64,000 bases of DNA from Ascarosepion bandense (lineage: Eukaryota > Mollusca > Cephalopoda > Sepiida > Sepiidae): contig JBBBDQ010001186.1 of assembly GCA_037127315.1 (NCBI GenBank), forward strand, positions 3,492,501 through 3,556,500, read 5' to 3'. The translations under genes were made by a program, and so were the position numbers. The notes under the pieces are model-generated. The model saw only the letters and a list, made by a program, of their open reading frames with translations, did no database searches and was not told where the DNA came from. Shown here piece after piece: positions 41,464 through 52,118 of this stretch. Positions within the stretch are counted from its first letter, which is position 1; each line of letters begins with the position of its first letter.

Positions 41464-43690
41464 TTCTTCTTCTTCTATGTGCCTTGTCCTTTCAGGACGT
41501 AGGCGATCATGATCTTCCACGTCTCCCTATCCCTAGTGGCTCTTAGCACGCTTACTCCTGTAACACCAGGCAACCCCCGTTCTGTCATCCACCTGCTCAG
41601 GCTCTTTAAATATAGAATCCGCTGTTTTCCTCTGTCTCTTTTTCCTTCTATATGGCCTGTTAGTATCAGGTTCTCCAAGCCCCCCTTTCTCATTGCATGT
41701 CTAAGGAACTTGTTTCTTTCTGATGCTCAATATTCATTTCCTTTTCGTTTCCATTCTGTCCAGCACTTCATCATTGCTCACATGCTTAGTCCATGATATC
41801 TGCAGCATCCTTCTGTAGAACCACATTTCAGCTGCTTCAAGTTTTTCTTTCATTTTCGATGATATTGTCCAGCATTCACTGCCATATTGAAGAACTGACA
41901 TGACATAGCAATCAAGTATTCTCTTCTTTGTTTCTAGCAAAATTTTCCTGTCTCTTAATACTTTACTCAGATTCTGGAATGCTTCCTTCGCCATGCCAAT
42001 TCGCCTTCAGATCTCTGTGTCGCACTTTCCGTCTTATGTTAAAACACTTCACAGGTATTTAACATTTTGCACCTGCTTGATTTTAGTATTTCTTACATGT
42101 ATTTTGCATTTTGAGTTGCTCTTTTTGCTGATGACCATGATTTCTGTTTTCTTGCAGTTATTTGCACTTGTTTCTTGTCATTCTCCTCAGTTACCTTCTA
42201 TAGAATGTTTTGTGGTTTCCTTTCCGTGTCTGCTATCAGCACTGTATCATCTGTATACCTTATGTTGTTCAAATTGTGACCTCCGATGACAAATTCTAGT
42301 ATAACGTCTAGAGTCCTTAGAATAGTCTCGGTGTACAAGTTGAATAAATCCGGTGAAAAGACACATCCTTGTCTTACGCCCCTTTCTGTCTTTATTTATC
42401 TGCTGAATTCGTTACCTATCCTTATGCCGGTGGTTTGCTGTCAGTAGAGATTCTTGATTACTCTTATGTCTTTCCCAAATATGTCGAGGCTGCCGAGCAT
42501 CTCCATCAATTCTTTGTGGCGTATTTTGTCAAACGCCTTCATATAATCGATGAAACATAGGTACACGTCCTTCTTCATTTATATTGCCCTTTCGGAGGGC
42601 ATCTTAATCATAAATATGGCGTTCCTCGTTTCAATGTCTTTGATGAACCCGCACTGTTCTTGTCCTATCTCTGGCCTGATTATGCTTCTCGCTCTATTCA
42701 TTAGGATTCGTACGATCAGTTTTGTAATGTGGCTTATTAAACTGATTGTTCGGTGGAGTTCGCACTCGTTTGCACCTGGCTTCTTAGGCAGTGCTATAAA
42801 AATCGACTTGCTTAGATCGTCTGGTATTACACTACTATTATAAATTTCATTTATTATTTCTATAATTTTCTCTACGCCGAATTCTTCCAGGGCTGTCAGC
42901 AGATCTAATACAACGCCGTCTGGTCCAGCTGCTTTGTTTCTATTTAGGTTGTCATTGCAGCTCCAACTTCGGACTTTAATATTTCCGGTCCGTTCTCATC
43001 TTTGTGTATTGTTGGTTGCTCTCTCTCGTCGAGGAAAAGATCTTTTATATATTCTTCCCATCGCTGGAGTATTTCCTCTTTCTCCAATATTGATCGATCC
43101 ATCCTTGGATTTTATACATCCTGTTGAGGAGCAGGTTTTTTGATCTATCAGTTTTCTAATTTCTTTATGCATGTCTGCTTTATTACTCCTGTTTAATCTC
43201 TCTACTTCTGCACGTTTGTTGTTGAGCCATTCCTCTTTAGCCTGTCTGCATTTGTTCCTTATTTCCTTGTGTAGTTTCCTGTATTCCATTCCATGTCTTG
43301 GCATCATTTTCTGTCTCCTTTGCATCATGTCGAGAATCTCTTCAGTCATCCGCTCGTTTTTTCTTCTGCGTCTGATTTCCTTTGGGGCAATATTGTTTGT
43401 TGATGTCACTAGTGCTTCCTTTAGTGTGTCCCATTTCGATTTTCCTTTTCCAATTCGTTGTTCGCATTTGTTTTTCATGCTGTTAATGTATTCTTTCTGC
43501 AGGTTGAGATCATTCATGAGCATGTTGTATTGCAGTCTTGGTGCTGCACTAGGTTTCTTCATTCTGTGGACTTTCACCCTGAGTTTGCAGATGACTGCGA
43601 GGTGGTCGCTTCTACAATCGGCACTTGGATGGGTTTTGCATTGGATCACTGCATTTCTGAATCTTCTGTTTATGGTTATGTAGCCTGTTT
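41464..43690 (-). mobile_element. RTE-type LINE, best-preserved copy (EN end to 3' tail)
   Basis: The minus strand runs from the endonuclease end (CRSDHLAVICKLRVKVHRMK, carrying the SDH triad motif, about 43.58 kb) through a 217-codon open linker region (43649-42996) with MTEEILDMMQRRQKMMPRHG, then the RT (stops between 42.98 and 42.0 kb), to C-terminal frames at 41994-41734 (YVMSVLQYGSECWTISSKMK) and 41693-41475 (RKGGLENLILTGHIEGKRDR, TRDRETWKIMIAYVLKGQGT). The 3' tail is (GAA)n. Several frameshifts remain, so it is not autonomous. The 5' part of the endonuclease is missing. Confidence 0.92.
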
Positions 43691-43744
43691 AGTTTTTTGT
43701 GTCGGTCACTTATTTAATCAATTTTGAGCTTTTCATGCACAATA

Positions 43745-43885
43745 AATCATCTCACCCCAAGCAAGGCATTCCACTGCCACTATTGCGCATGGGGCTACAT
43801 AGGGGGAGATAAATAGGAAGAGTGGTTAGATATAGGAAATGTCAGAAGGGGGGTGATAGATATTTGGGTGGGTGGGTGGGAAGAG
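43745..43885 (-). mobile_element. LINE-B 3' UTR only
   Basis: Complement of the terminus CACCCCAAGCAAGGCATTCC, ACTGCCACTATTGCGCATGG and GGCTACATAGGGG. Extremely 5'-truncated insertion beside the RTE. Confidence 0.8.
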
Positions 43886-44415
43886 TGTTTGATCTTAACT
43901 CGTCATTTTTTCTGTTACCAGTTTTTTTTTTATCTTTGCTCGTCATTTAGGTCTGTCATTTTTTTTCTCTGTCATCTTTTGTCGTTTTGTCTTATTTTTT
44001 GCCATGGTGAACACAGTCATCTGTAACGTTTTGTTAGTAACATCTAGTAAGAAATTTCAATATTTCACACGTAATATAACTGTTTCTTTGTTTCTGAACT
44101 CCATAAAATTAATTTCGGCTGCGGAAGTTATATAGTTTCTTCGTCTTCCGATCTTTTTTTATTGCGTGAGTCTTAGGAAATATCTGCCTTCTTTCTCATG
44201 GGTAGGGCGCTTATGTAAGCTCCTGTCATACAGTTGTCTTTTGTGCGTATGATCAAATTCACTTCTTGCTTATGTCCGCTCCCCAAGCTGTTTGAGGAAC
44301 CATTCTGCACGTTGACTACAATGATACTTTCTAAGTCAATCTTCTGAGACATTTAGATATTTTTGACGTTCTGAACGGGCATCAAATACAAAACTAATTT
44401 TGGTATCTTTTTTTT
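43886..44415. other. Unassigned T-rich spacer
   Basis: No recognisable feature. Confidence 0.35.
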
Positions 44416-44419
44416 TTTT

Positions 44420-45682
44420 AATCATCTCACCCCAAGCAAGGCATTCCACTGCCACTATTGCGCATGGGGCTACATAGGGGAAGGTAAAGAGAAAGGAGTG
44501 GTTAGACATAGGGAATGTCAGGAGGAAGATAACAGATGAGTAAGGATACCAAGGATGAGGGTTGGGCAGATGGGAAGAGTGTTTGATAGAATGGGAGCAG
44601 GTTAGTGTGTTAGGAGGTGTCTATTGACCTTACATTTAAACTCCTGGAGATTGTAGCCTTCGGGGAAGCAATCGTGTGGAAGAGAATTCCACAGTCGGGA
44701 AGTGCGAGGAAAGAAACTGTTGGAGTAGAAGTTGCGGTTGCATTTTATCGGTTTCACTGTAAAAGGGTGGGATCTAGTTGCTAATCTAGTATCTCGTTCA
44801 AATTCGTATTTAGGGGGCACCAGTGATCTAAGTTCATCGGAGCAGAAGCCGTGAAAGTATTTATAGAAGAGACACAGGGAAGCCATATCGCGCCGGTGGG
44901 AGAGAGACTGCAGGCGGTATGCCAAGTCGGTATCTATCACATTACAGACCCTCCTCTGAACCTTATCGAGAAGCCCGAGAACAACAGGGGCACCCGACCA
45001 GATATGGCAGCAGTATTCAATGCACGGGCAGGTGGTAGATTTATAAATGTGCAGGATAGATCCAGACGGAAAAAACTTCCGGGCCCTACACAGAGAACCG
45101 ACTTTCATAGCAGCGGATTTAGCAATGGATTCGATATAGTCATTTCATTTGAGGTCCGCTGAAAGTGTGAGACCAAGGAGGCGAAGTGTTTTACTCTCTG
45201 GGAGGCAAGCCTGGTCCATGCTGATGGGAGGTAGGTGAGATTGTCGATGATGGTTAATTGAGAGTAGCTTCGTTTTAAAAGCATTAAAATTTACTAGCCA
45301 TTTCTTACCCCAGTCCAATATGGATTGGAGGTCTTTTTCAATCTCGGCTGCTAGGTTAGCTTTGACGCCTACACCAGATTTTTGTAGTAGGCGGGAGTAA
45401 ACTGTGGTGTCATCGGCGTACAAACCTATTTGGGCTTTTATGGAATCAGGGAGATCATTAATGTATATCAGGAAGAGTGTAGGATCTACGATAGAGCCTT
45501 GGGAGACACCTGCGTTTGTATGGTAGTTCTGGGAGGCATGTCCGTTTAATACCACCTTCATTGTGCGGTTAGAGAGGAATGACTGGATTAGTTCAAACAA
45601 ATGTCCAGTTATACCATAGCTCCGCAGTTTACATAGAAGGCCAGGATGCCAAACTCTGTCGAACGCCTTAAATATATCAAAA
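44420..45682 (-). mobile_element. LINE-B (Jockey/CR1-group-like) RT and 3' UTR
   Basis: On the minus strand it starts at FKAFDRVWHPGLLCKLRSYG (about 45.67 kb; RT domain), continues through GVSQGSIVDPTLFLIYINDL, the catalytic YADDTTVYSR (about 45.41 kb) and SKTLRLLGLTLSADLK. A frame change near 45.15 kb follows, then a 168-codon frame (45108-44602) with YKSTTCPCIEYCCHIWSGAP, LSHRRDMASLCLFYKYFHG, FFPRTSRLWNSLPHDCFPEG and CKVNRHLLTH, stop, and 3' UTR ending at CACCCCAAGCAAGGC (complement). The 5' half (endonuclease and RT start) is absent. It is the cleanest copy of this family here. Confidence 0.92.
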
Positions 45683-46140
45683 GATCACCAAAGTGTTTGA
45701 ATTGTTTATCACATCAAAAGATGAGAATTTTTTAAAGATGGGAAGAAGCATTTATATGTACGTTGAAGAACAGTCATTCACCAATATAATGCCTATTTCA
45801 ACTAAATAAATTAGTTATTTAATATTTCAGAAGCGCTTTATTTCCTATAAAGTCTGCCATTTTATGTGTAGCAAACCAATATTTAGACAAGATCTGTGCT
45901 TTGTTTACGAGCAAGAGAACGTCATAATGACGTTTTAAAAGCTAATTTAAAATTCACAATCTCATAGCATCAGAACATTTCCCAATCATGATAATGTGTA
46001 GAAATAAAACAGTAAGTGCTAAATCCGGTAAGTTCAGTCAATGTTTACAGTCTAGATAAGCGTTCTCTTAGGCGTGAATGAGAAAATTGAACGAATTAGA
46101 AAACAAAAAACTTCTACATCGCTAATCACATTTTTCCAAC

Positions 46141-46143
<3 letters not shown>
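45683..46143. other. Unassigned spacer
   Basis: No recognisable feature. Confidence 0.35.

Positions 46144-46184
<41 letters not shown>
46144..46184. repeat. (TA)n microsatellite
   Basis: TA run adjoining the inverted repeat below. Confidence 0.95.
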
Positions 46185-46187
<3 letters not shown>

Positions 46188-46188
46188 C

Positions 46189-46612
46189 TAAACATATACT
46201 GTTAAATATAAGAGACAATGAATGTCTATTATGTTTAATCATGAGCTGTTCTAAACATCGTATTTTGGCTTTAATTTCAGGTGAAAATAAAGACAAAAAG
46301 TCTTCAACATTTGGATAATTTTTTATTAAGTTGATTCTAAGCTTTCGGCTCACATGATAAAATCGTCGCTGATGGTGGATGTTTTTATGTTAACGTCCCA
46401 GTAACCTCTCTGAAGATGACTCATGTGAGCCGAAAGCTTAGAACCAACTTAATAAAAAATTATTCAAATGTTGTAAAATTTTTCTCTTCATTTTCATCTA
46501 AAATTAAAGCCAAAATACGATGTTTAGAACGGCTCATGATTAAACATAATAGACATTCATTGTCTGTTATATTTAACAGTTTATATGTTTAGAAAATTAT
46601 CTGCTGCCTCTA
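46189..46612. mobile_element. Large inverted repeat, arms ~170 bp, flanked by (TA)n on both sides
   Basis: Left arm 46189-46355 and right arm 46420-46600 are near-perfect complements (ATTATGTTTAATCATGAGCT against GGCTCATGATTAAACATAAT; AAGTTGATTCTAAGCTTTCG against CGAAAGCTTAGAACCAACTT). The outer edges abut (TA)n tracts at 46144-46184 and 46618. The arms carry the hammerhead-like module. The layout fits a pair of inverted Penelope-like LTRs with a short centre. Confidence 0.6.
46410..46436 (+). ncRNA. Hammerhead-like core, family J (GAAAG variant)
   Basis: CTGAAGA (46410-46416), stem GACTC-ATGT-GAGCC (one mismatch), GAAAG (46432-46436). The opposite arm has lost CTGAAGA. Confidence 0.25.
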
Positions 46613-46800
46613 CACACTATATATATATATGTGTGTGTTTGTGTGTGTGTGTATGTGTGTGGAAAGAATATTTTGGTAAAGGAATGGATACATCAAAGTT
46701 AATAGTGTCTAGTGAGAAGTAATAAAAAGAAAAAGAAAAAAGAAAAAAGAAAAAGAAAAAAGAAAAAGAAAAAGAAAATTAGGTTAAAAGTAGATCGATA
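46613..46800. repeat. (TA)n, (GT)n and A/G-rich low-complexity tracts
   Basis: Short TA run, GT-rich run at 46630-46660, AAAGAAAAAGA-type run at 46727-46780. Confidence 0.85.
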
Positions 46801-46839
46801 CTTTAACCCTGAGGGATGAAGTAAAAAGGAAAAAAAAGG

Positions 46840-47128
46840 TAAAAAGAAAGTAAGTATTCCCTAAAAATAGAAACTACTGGCCAAATTTCAAAGTGAATCT
46901 TTATTCTGATTAGTTAAAAGGAACACACACATAAATTTTGTTATCCCTCCCCGCATACATAAATAGCAAAACGATTGTTTTTTGCATTTAAATAAAGACC
47001 AATTTCACAACCAACACCCAACATTGCCTGATGACGAGCTAAAAATCTCGAAACATAGAAATTTCCGTGTCGCAATGTACTTTTAATTCATAGTTACATG
47101 ATTATATATATATATATATATATATAGG
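46840..47128 (+). mobile_element. Family-G repeat (Penelope-like LTR candidate), (TA)n-tailed
   Basis: Homologous to 54.22-54.48 kb: AGTGAATCTTTATTCTGATT, ACACACACATAAATTTTGTT, CATACATAAATAGC, CCTGATGACGAGCTAAAAAT, CTCGAAACATAGAAATTTCC. Ends at a (TA)n run (47102-47128). Confidence 0.6.
47028..47054 (+). ncRNA. Hammerhead-like core, family G
   Basis: CTGATGA (47028-47034), short GAG/CTC stem with an AT-rich loop, GAAAC (47050-47054). (TA)n starts 48 bp downstream. Confidence 0.35.
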
Positions 47129-47405
47129 GAAAGAATATTAATAAAAAGTTTTGAATTTAAAAATGTCCTTTTTTTTAACAGTATTTGTTTATTTTTATTA
47201 TATTTTATATTTCAGACCGCCCTCGGTCCTTCATCAGAAACAAGTGATTTTTAAATTTGAATTAGAAACGTGTTTCACGATAGCGTCCGAATATTTTTTG
47301 TTTACATCACGTGGTGTGTTTGTTCACAACATGCAAAATAAACAAATACTGTTAAAAAAAAGTACATTTTTAAATTTAAAACTTTTTATTAATATTCGTT
47401 CCTAT
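47129..47405. mobile_element. ~275-bp element with ~62-bp terminal inverted repeats
   Basis: GAATATTAATAAAAAGTTTT (47132) opposes AAAACTTTTTATTAATATTC (47379-47398), and pairing continues inward to AACAGTATTTGTTTA. Lies between two (TA)n tracts. Holds a hammerhead-like core on the minus strand. No ORF of note. Confidence 0.6.
47209..47237 (-). ncRNA. Hammerhead-like core, family H
   Basis: CTGATGA (47237-47231), stem GACCG-AGGG-CGGTC with five perfect pairs, GAAAT (47213-47209). (TA)n follows about 85 bp downstream on this strand. Confidence 0.4.
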
Positions 47406-47435
47406 ACATATTAAGACAGTATACGTGGATGATCA

Positions 47436-47445
47436 TCACTATATA

Positions 47446-47493
<48 letters not shown>
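47436..47493. repeat. (TA)n microsatellite
   Basis: TA run with one GTA interruption. Confidence 0.95.
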
Positions 47494-47495
<2 letters not shown>

Positions 47496-47739
47496 TTGGT
47501 GAAAATAATGAAGACATTAGTGCATTTATTGAAGGAAAAAAAGCGCTTTTACATCAGTTTCATCTGGGAATTATTCACCTCATGAGCCAAACCACTTTAA
47601 GGAAAAAAAAAAAAAGACATTCCAATAAAACTCAGAGAACCACCAAGGCTGATCAAATTCTAACATTAACAACACCAATCTATTATGTAGCTTGTTGCGT
47701 GGAGTTTGTGCTTCTTTCAGCTCCCATGTTGCACCATTT

Positions 47740-48730
47740 AGATCTCAAGATGTAAATCAGTTGCTGCGTGAATCCAAGAGCATAGATGGGCGTTGGCGTG
47801 ACCACATTTAAGAGCTTCTGAATCATCCTTCATCGTGATGAGTTCGTTGAGCTCATATCATGCCAACCAACCAAACCTTCGCAGCAAATGATCTATCTGC
47901 ATACGAAGTGTTTGGTGCCGTTGTGAAATTAAACAGTGGGAGTTCACTATGGATAGTCTAAGTGCGGAAATTTTGGATCGTAATGATGAAAATTTTACCC
48001 ATATACCAAAAGATCTCATGCAATGGATATGGGAGGATGAGCTGGTTCCTCAAAATTGGAATAATACCTATTAAGGTTGTTCTGTAAAAATGAAAAAGTG
48101 TTAATTGGCTTGTGTGGCGTAGCTTTTCTCTCAGTAATTGGTAAGCTATTGTGCGAAACCCTGCTTAAGCGTGTACTCATAACATGGGTATTACCTGGGT
48201 CACAATGTGGTTTTCGCCGTGGTCGGGGTGCAGCAGATATCTTTCCTGCAAGACAGCTACATGAAAAGTGTGTGAAGCAACGAATGGATATTCATCAAGT
48301 CTTTGTTCATTTAACAAAGGCTTTTGATGCGGTTAATCAAACTACCCTCCAAAAGAGCCTTGAAAAACTTGGCTGAACTCAAAGTTTATAAACATTTAGC
48401 GTCTCTTTCTTGATGAACATGAAAGCCTGGGATAATGTTGGTGGTAAACTCTCAACATCAATACCCGTATAGAATGGTATCAAGCAGGGAGACATTCTTC
48501 GTCTTACACTTTTTGCCACATATCTTTCAATGGTGTTTTCGATGGCTTCTAAGGGTCGTTCTAATGGCATCTACATTAGGTATCACATGTCGGAAAATTG
48601 GTTAATCTGGGACATATGGCTTTCAACACAAAGGTAAAAAAAATGTCCTTATCCAAGAATTCCTGTATGCTGACGACTGAGACTTATTTGTTCATTCTGA
48701 GAATGGCACGCAGAATTTGACTGATCTGTT
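47740..48730 (+). mobile_element. LINE-C EN-RT fragment (piece 1 of 4)
   Basis: Starts with IDGRWRDHFEELLNHPSS-type residues (linker before the RT) near 47.78 kb. The RT then reads WVLPGSQCGFRRGRGAADIF and LHEKCVKQRMDIHQVFVHLT (48077-48376), KAFDAVNQTTLQKSLEKLG, and a YADD box at codons 48666-48677 followed immediately by a stop. Multiple frameshifts. This family differs from both RTE and LINE-B here; I leave the clade open. Interrupted at about 48730 by a SINE. Confidence 0.85.
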
Positions 48731-48734
48731 TTCT

Positions 48735-49024
48735 AATGCGTACAGGCATTAACGACAAATCGGGGAGCCGAGTTCAAATTCCAGTGGAATTCCTTGCATT
48801 CACATACGCGCAAATACTCTTGGGAAAGGTATTAATCCGTTACTTCCCTTCAATTATGGGTCAAATAACAGGATCGATTGGGTTCTATAGCCTTGGCTGG
48901 CAACCAGTCTACCGCAGTATGTAATGGCAACCTACTGCGGGATAATGTTTTTCACAGTCAGTCATGTCTCTTTCGAGACATGATCGCCCAAACGTGTATC
49001 ACGTATGGCACTTAACTGACTGAC
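48735..49024 (+). mobile_element. tRNA-derived SINE inside LINE-C, 5'-truncated head
   Basis: From ACGACAAATCGGGGAGCCGA to TTAACTGACTGACTAT. It interrupts the LINE-C RT just after the YADD region. Confidence 0.88.
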
Positions 49025-49188
49025 TATAGAGAGAAGGTTGATTTAGTCAGATTTTGATAAAAGAAATTTTTATTTTTAATTTAGAAAACTGAAGATGTTT
49101 TCTAGTTTTATATTAAAAAATGTATTGCTTGTAATATTTTTTTTCCTTAAAAAATTAATTATGACAATGTTTCCTTTTTCCCCACTTC
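49025..49188 (-). mobile_element. TCAAAC retroposon, internal fragment
   Basis: GAGAAGGTTGATTTAGTCAG, TTTTAGAAAACTGAAGATG and two minisatellite-like units. Both ends are missing; it sits between the SINE and the next LINE-C piece. Confidence 0.7.
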
Positions 49189-49495
49189 AGAAATGTCCTA
49201 CTCTGGAACTGAGAGTAAGTTTAGATAATACCGTCGTCATGTATCAGCCTGTCCCTGGTAAAGTCTATGTTGGTCCTTTTGTATATGTTTATGGGCGGGT
49301 GTTAAGCACCGCAGATAAGTTTGTGTACTTAGGTAGCACTCGTGCACCCTTGACAATGAGATATTTTTACCAACTGGCAAATCTAGTGCTTCATTTGGCA
49401 GACTTAACGATCAGCTGTGGTCGTGATGTGGCATATTTCTCAATAAGGTTTTGCAAAAGGTCCCTAAGGGTCCTGCGAAAACAAGTGAGATAAAC
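49189..49495 (+). mobile_element. LINE-C fragment (piece 2 of 4)
   Basis: LELRVSLDNTVVMYQPVPGK and YVYGRVLSTADKFVYLGST continue the RT shortly after the YADD position, with about a dozen residues lost at the insertion. The remainder to 49493 is open but diverges. Confidence 0.85.
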
Positions 49496-49787
49496 TAATG
49501 CCTCGATTTACCTTATGTCTTTTCAACATTGCCAGTAAAGGGTAAATAAATCATAAACTGATGCTGCCATTATTTGTTTTCGTTATGTTTCCATCTACAT
49601 CATATGGGTTTCTTATGTTTATTTTTACATTTGATAATTTTGTTACGTGAATGAAAACACCCCGATGAAGTACTATAAAAAAACAGTATGAATTTAGCAT
49701 TATTGAATAATTTGACAATAACGTATTAATTTCTCTTTAAGCCAGTTATTCGAAAATATATACTTTGATATCTGCCATGTGAACTCA
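49496..49787. other. Unassigned spacer
   Basis: No recognisable feature. Confidence 0.35.
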
Positions 49788-50783
49788 GTCAGTTAAGTAA
49801 CATAAATGATAGACGCTTTGGGAGATCATGTCTCAAAAAAGACATGACTGACTGGGCAGAAAATTATCCCACATTAGGTTGTCATTGCTTTCTACGGTCG
49901 ACTGGTTGCCGACTAAGTCTATAGAACCAAATCTGTGCTGTTATTTGACTCATAGCTAGAGGGGGAAGAGATGTATTATAATATGAAGTAGTAATTTGTT
50001 TTGTTTTTTTTTTCAATTCAAGTAGATAGACTAAATTACCGCCTGGTTCACACTCCACCCCCGTCTATTGAACAGGTAAAGAAGCTCATCATTTATTCCC
50101 TGTTTAGGATGTGGTTTCCGGCTTTCTATTTTCCAATCTTTTATTCTTTTCCATTCTTTTCCTATTTTTTTTTCAATTGGAGTAGATAGACTAAACTATC
50201 ACCCGGTTCACACTCCACCCACGTCTATTGAACAGGTGAAGAGGCTCATCCCTTGTTTCCTGTTTAGGATGTGGTTTCCGGCTTTCTCTTTTCCAATCTT
50301 TTCACTCTTACGTAGCCCGCTGCACATCAGTGGCGTTACCGCCTTGCTCGGGGTGATATGATTTAAAAAAGAAATTAGTGGGGGATCAATTTATTACTTT
50401 ATAACAATATAAAACTGATACTCACTTTATGCCCACTAGAAGCCATAATCATGTTTTCAACTATTGTATTGAGTCAGTCAGTTAAGTGCCATACGTGATA
50501 CACACTTTGGGCGATCATGTCGCTAAAGAAGATCATGTCTGGGCAGAAGATTGTCCCGCAGTAGGTTGCCATTGCTTTCTGCGGTAGACTGGTTGCCAAC
50601 CAAAGGCTATAGAACCCAATCTGTCCTATTATTTAACCCATAATTGGAAGGACAAAAACGGATTAACACCATTCGCAAGGGTATTTGTGCGTAAGTGAAT
50701 GCAAGAAATTCAAATGGAATTCGAACTTGACTCCCCGATTTGTCGCTCCGAGTCGTTATCCACTGCACCACAACGCACATGTG
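49788..50783 (-). mobile_element. Dimeric tRNA-SINE, minus strand, with LINE tail inserted in the linker
   Basis: Reading the minus strand: full SINE (50783-50465, head GTGGTGCAGTGGATAACGAC), linker with GAGTATCAGTTT and AAATTGATCCCCC, then a headless second core (49975-49790). The linker is split by a LINE-B-type tail at about 49998-50372. This orders events: dimer first, LINE tail later. Confidence 0.85.
49998..50372 (+). mobile_element. LINE-B-type 3' tail, doubled
   Basis: Two ~160-bp units with CACTCCACCC, GTCTATTGAACAGGT and GGATGTGGTTTCCGGCTTTC, then ACGTAGCCCGCTGCACATCA, CCGCCTTGCTCGGGGTGATA and TGATTTAAAA. Confidence 0.8.
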
Positions 50784-51027
50784 AATTACGATGAAAATAA
50801 AATGAAGAAAAAATGCTATATACTTTTGTTTTTTGGCGCAGGGGTTCCTGGAGACATGTAATTTATTTTGGGGGTTATACATGGGTAACGCAAGGTAAAA
50901 CGCTGCTCTAGACATAAAAGCTTAGGTTTATGAGATCTTGATTCTATCCGATCTTTTCTATGCATGTGTGACATGCGTAATATGTATGAAAATGTTAAAA
51001 CGTTGTCTTAGAATTTTTTTTCCTTTT
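50784..51027. other. Unassigned spacer
   Basis: No recognisable feature. Confidence 0.35.
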
Positions 51028-51120
51028 TTATAAGCGTGTCGCCCCAAGCAAGGCATTTTACTGCCACAGTTGAGCAGGGGGTTTATATAGGAGGTAAGTT
51101 ATGAAAAAAAGTGACAGGTT
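51028..51120 (-). mobile_element. LINE-B 3' tail scrap
   Basis: Complement of the terminus (CGCCCCAAGCAAGGCATTTT, GAGCAGGGGGTTTATATAGG). Confidence 0.65.
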
Positions 51121-51214
51121 ACAAGGGGCGTGTTATGGTGAAACACACCCATTCTTCAGATAATAGACTCTCCCGCCTATATTAATAAGAGTTAACAGGA
51201 AGGTTTTTTTTTGT

Positions 51215-51494
51215 TTTTTTTAATCATATCACCCCGAGCAAGGCGGTAACGCCACTGATGTGCAGCGGGCTACGTAAGAGTGAAAAGATTGGAAAAGAGA
51301 AAGCCGGAAACCACATCCTAAACAGGAAACAAGGGATGAGCCTCTTCACCTGTTCAATAGACGTGGGTGGAGTGTGAACCGGTCGATAGTTTAGTCTATC
51401 TACTCCAATTGAAAAAAAATAGGAAAAGAATGGAAAAGAATAAAAGATTGGAAAAGAGAAAGCCGGAAACCACATCCTAAACAGGAAACAAGGG
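51215..51494 (-). mobile_element. LINE-B-type 3' tail, doubled, minus strand
   Basis: ATCACCCCGAGCAAGGCGG-type terminus, then two units with AAGCCGGAAACCACATCCTA and AACAGGAAACAAGGGAT. The doubled structure matches 49998-50372 in opposite orientation. Confidence 0.8.
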
Positions 51495-51495
51495 A

Positions 51496-51725
51496 TCGAG
51501 AAGTTTTTGAGAAGATCTTAGAATTTCTAGAGAGTTCTTTAGAGTTTTGTTGGAGTTCAGTAGAACTACTAGTCAGTTGATATTAGTCGGCAGTTAGCCG
51601 AATACTAAGGAGTCAGCCGAATACTAAGGAGTCAGTGGAAGATTACCAAGTTCCTAACATTTTGTGTGCGTTAAGTCGATTGGCAACCGACATAGCACGA
51701 TTATAACTGTCAGTGCGAAAACTAC
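51496..51725 (+). mobile_element. Possible LTR end and primer-binding region
   Basis: An LTR-like stretch with a duplicated AGCCGAATACTAAGGAGTCA motif leads to GATTGGCAACCGACATAGCA, which resembles the TGGCGCCGAACG-type primer site after many retroelement LTRs. No matching second LTR in the window. Confidence 0.2.
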
Positions 51726-51869
51726 TCCACAACAGGGTGTCAGGAAGAGGTTAGGAAAAGGATGAGAATACTGATGAGAGTGGAGTGGATGAAGAAAGGA
51801 GCATGAGAGAGAGAGAGAGAGAGAGAGGATGCAAATTAGTGAGATAGGAGATGACTATGAACTTTACAT

Positions 51870-52118
51870 TTGAATCCTTAAATGGCGGAATTCGATATTA
51901 GCGCATGAAATTTAAAAGCATCATTCTGTCTCATCATCTGAGGTGGTGTGATCATGTGGTGAGAATAGATCAGCGACTTTCTAAACAGCATTTTTATAGG
52001 GAGTTGTTCAAGAGGAAGAGTCCACAGCACAAACCTGAAATGAGGTTCAAAGACTGCTTGAAGCGATCACTAACAAAGGTACAAATTGGACTCGAAGACT
52101 TGATTAATGCCGCTTTGG
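51870..52118 (+). mobile_element. LINE-C fragment (piece 3 of 4)
   Basis: SHHLRWCDHVVRIDQRLSKQ and HFYRELFKRKSPQHKPEMRF then KDCLKRSLTKVQIGLEDLIN are the conserved post-RT blocks. It ends at AATGCCGCTTTGG (52106-52118), the target of the next insertion. Confidence 0.88.
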
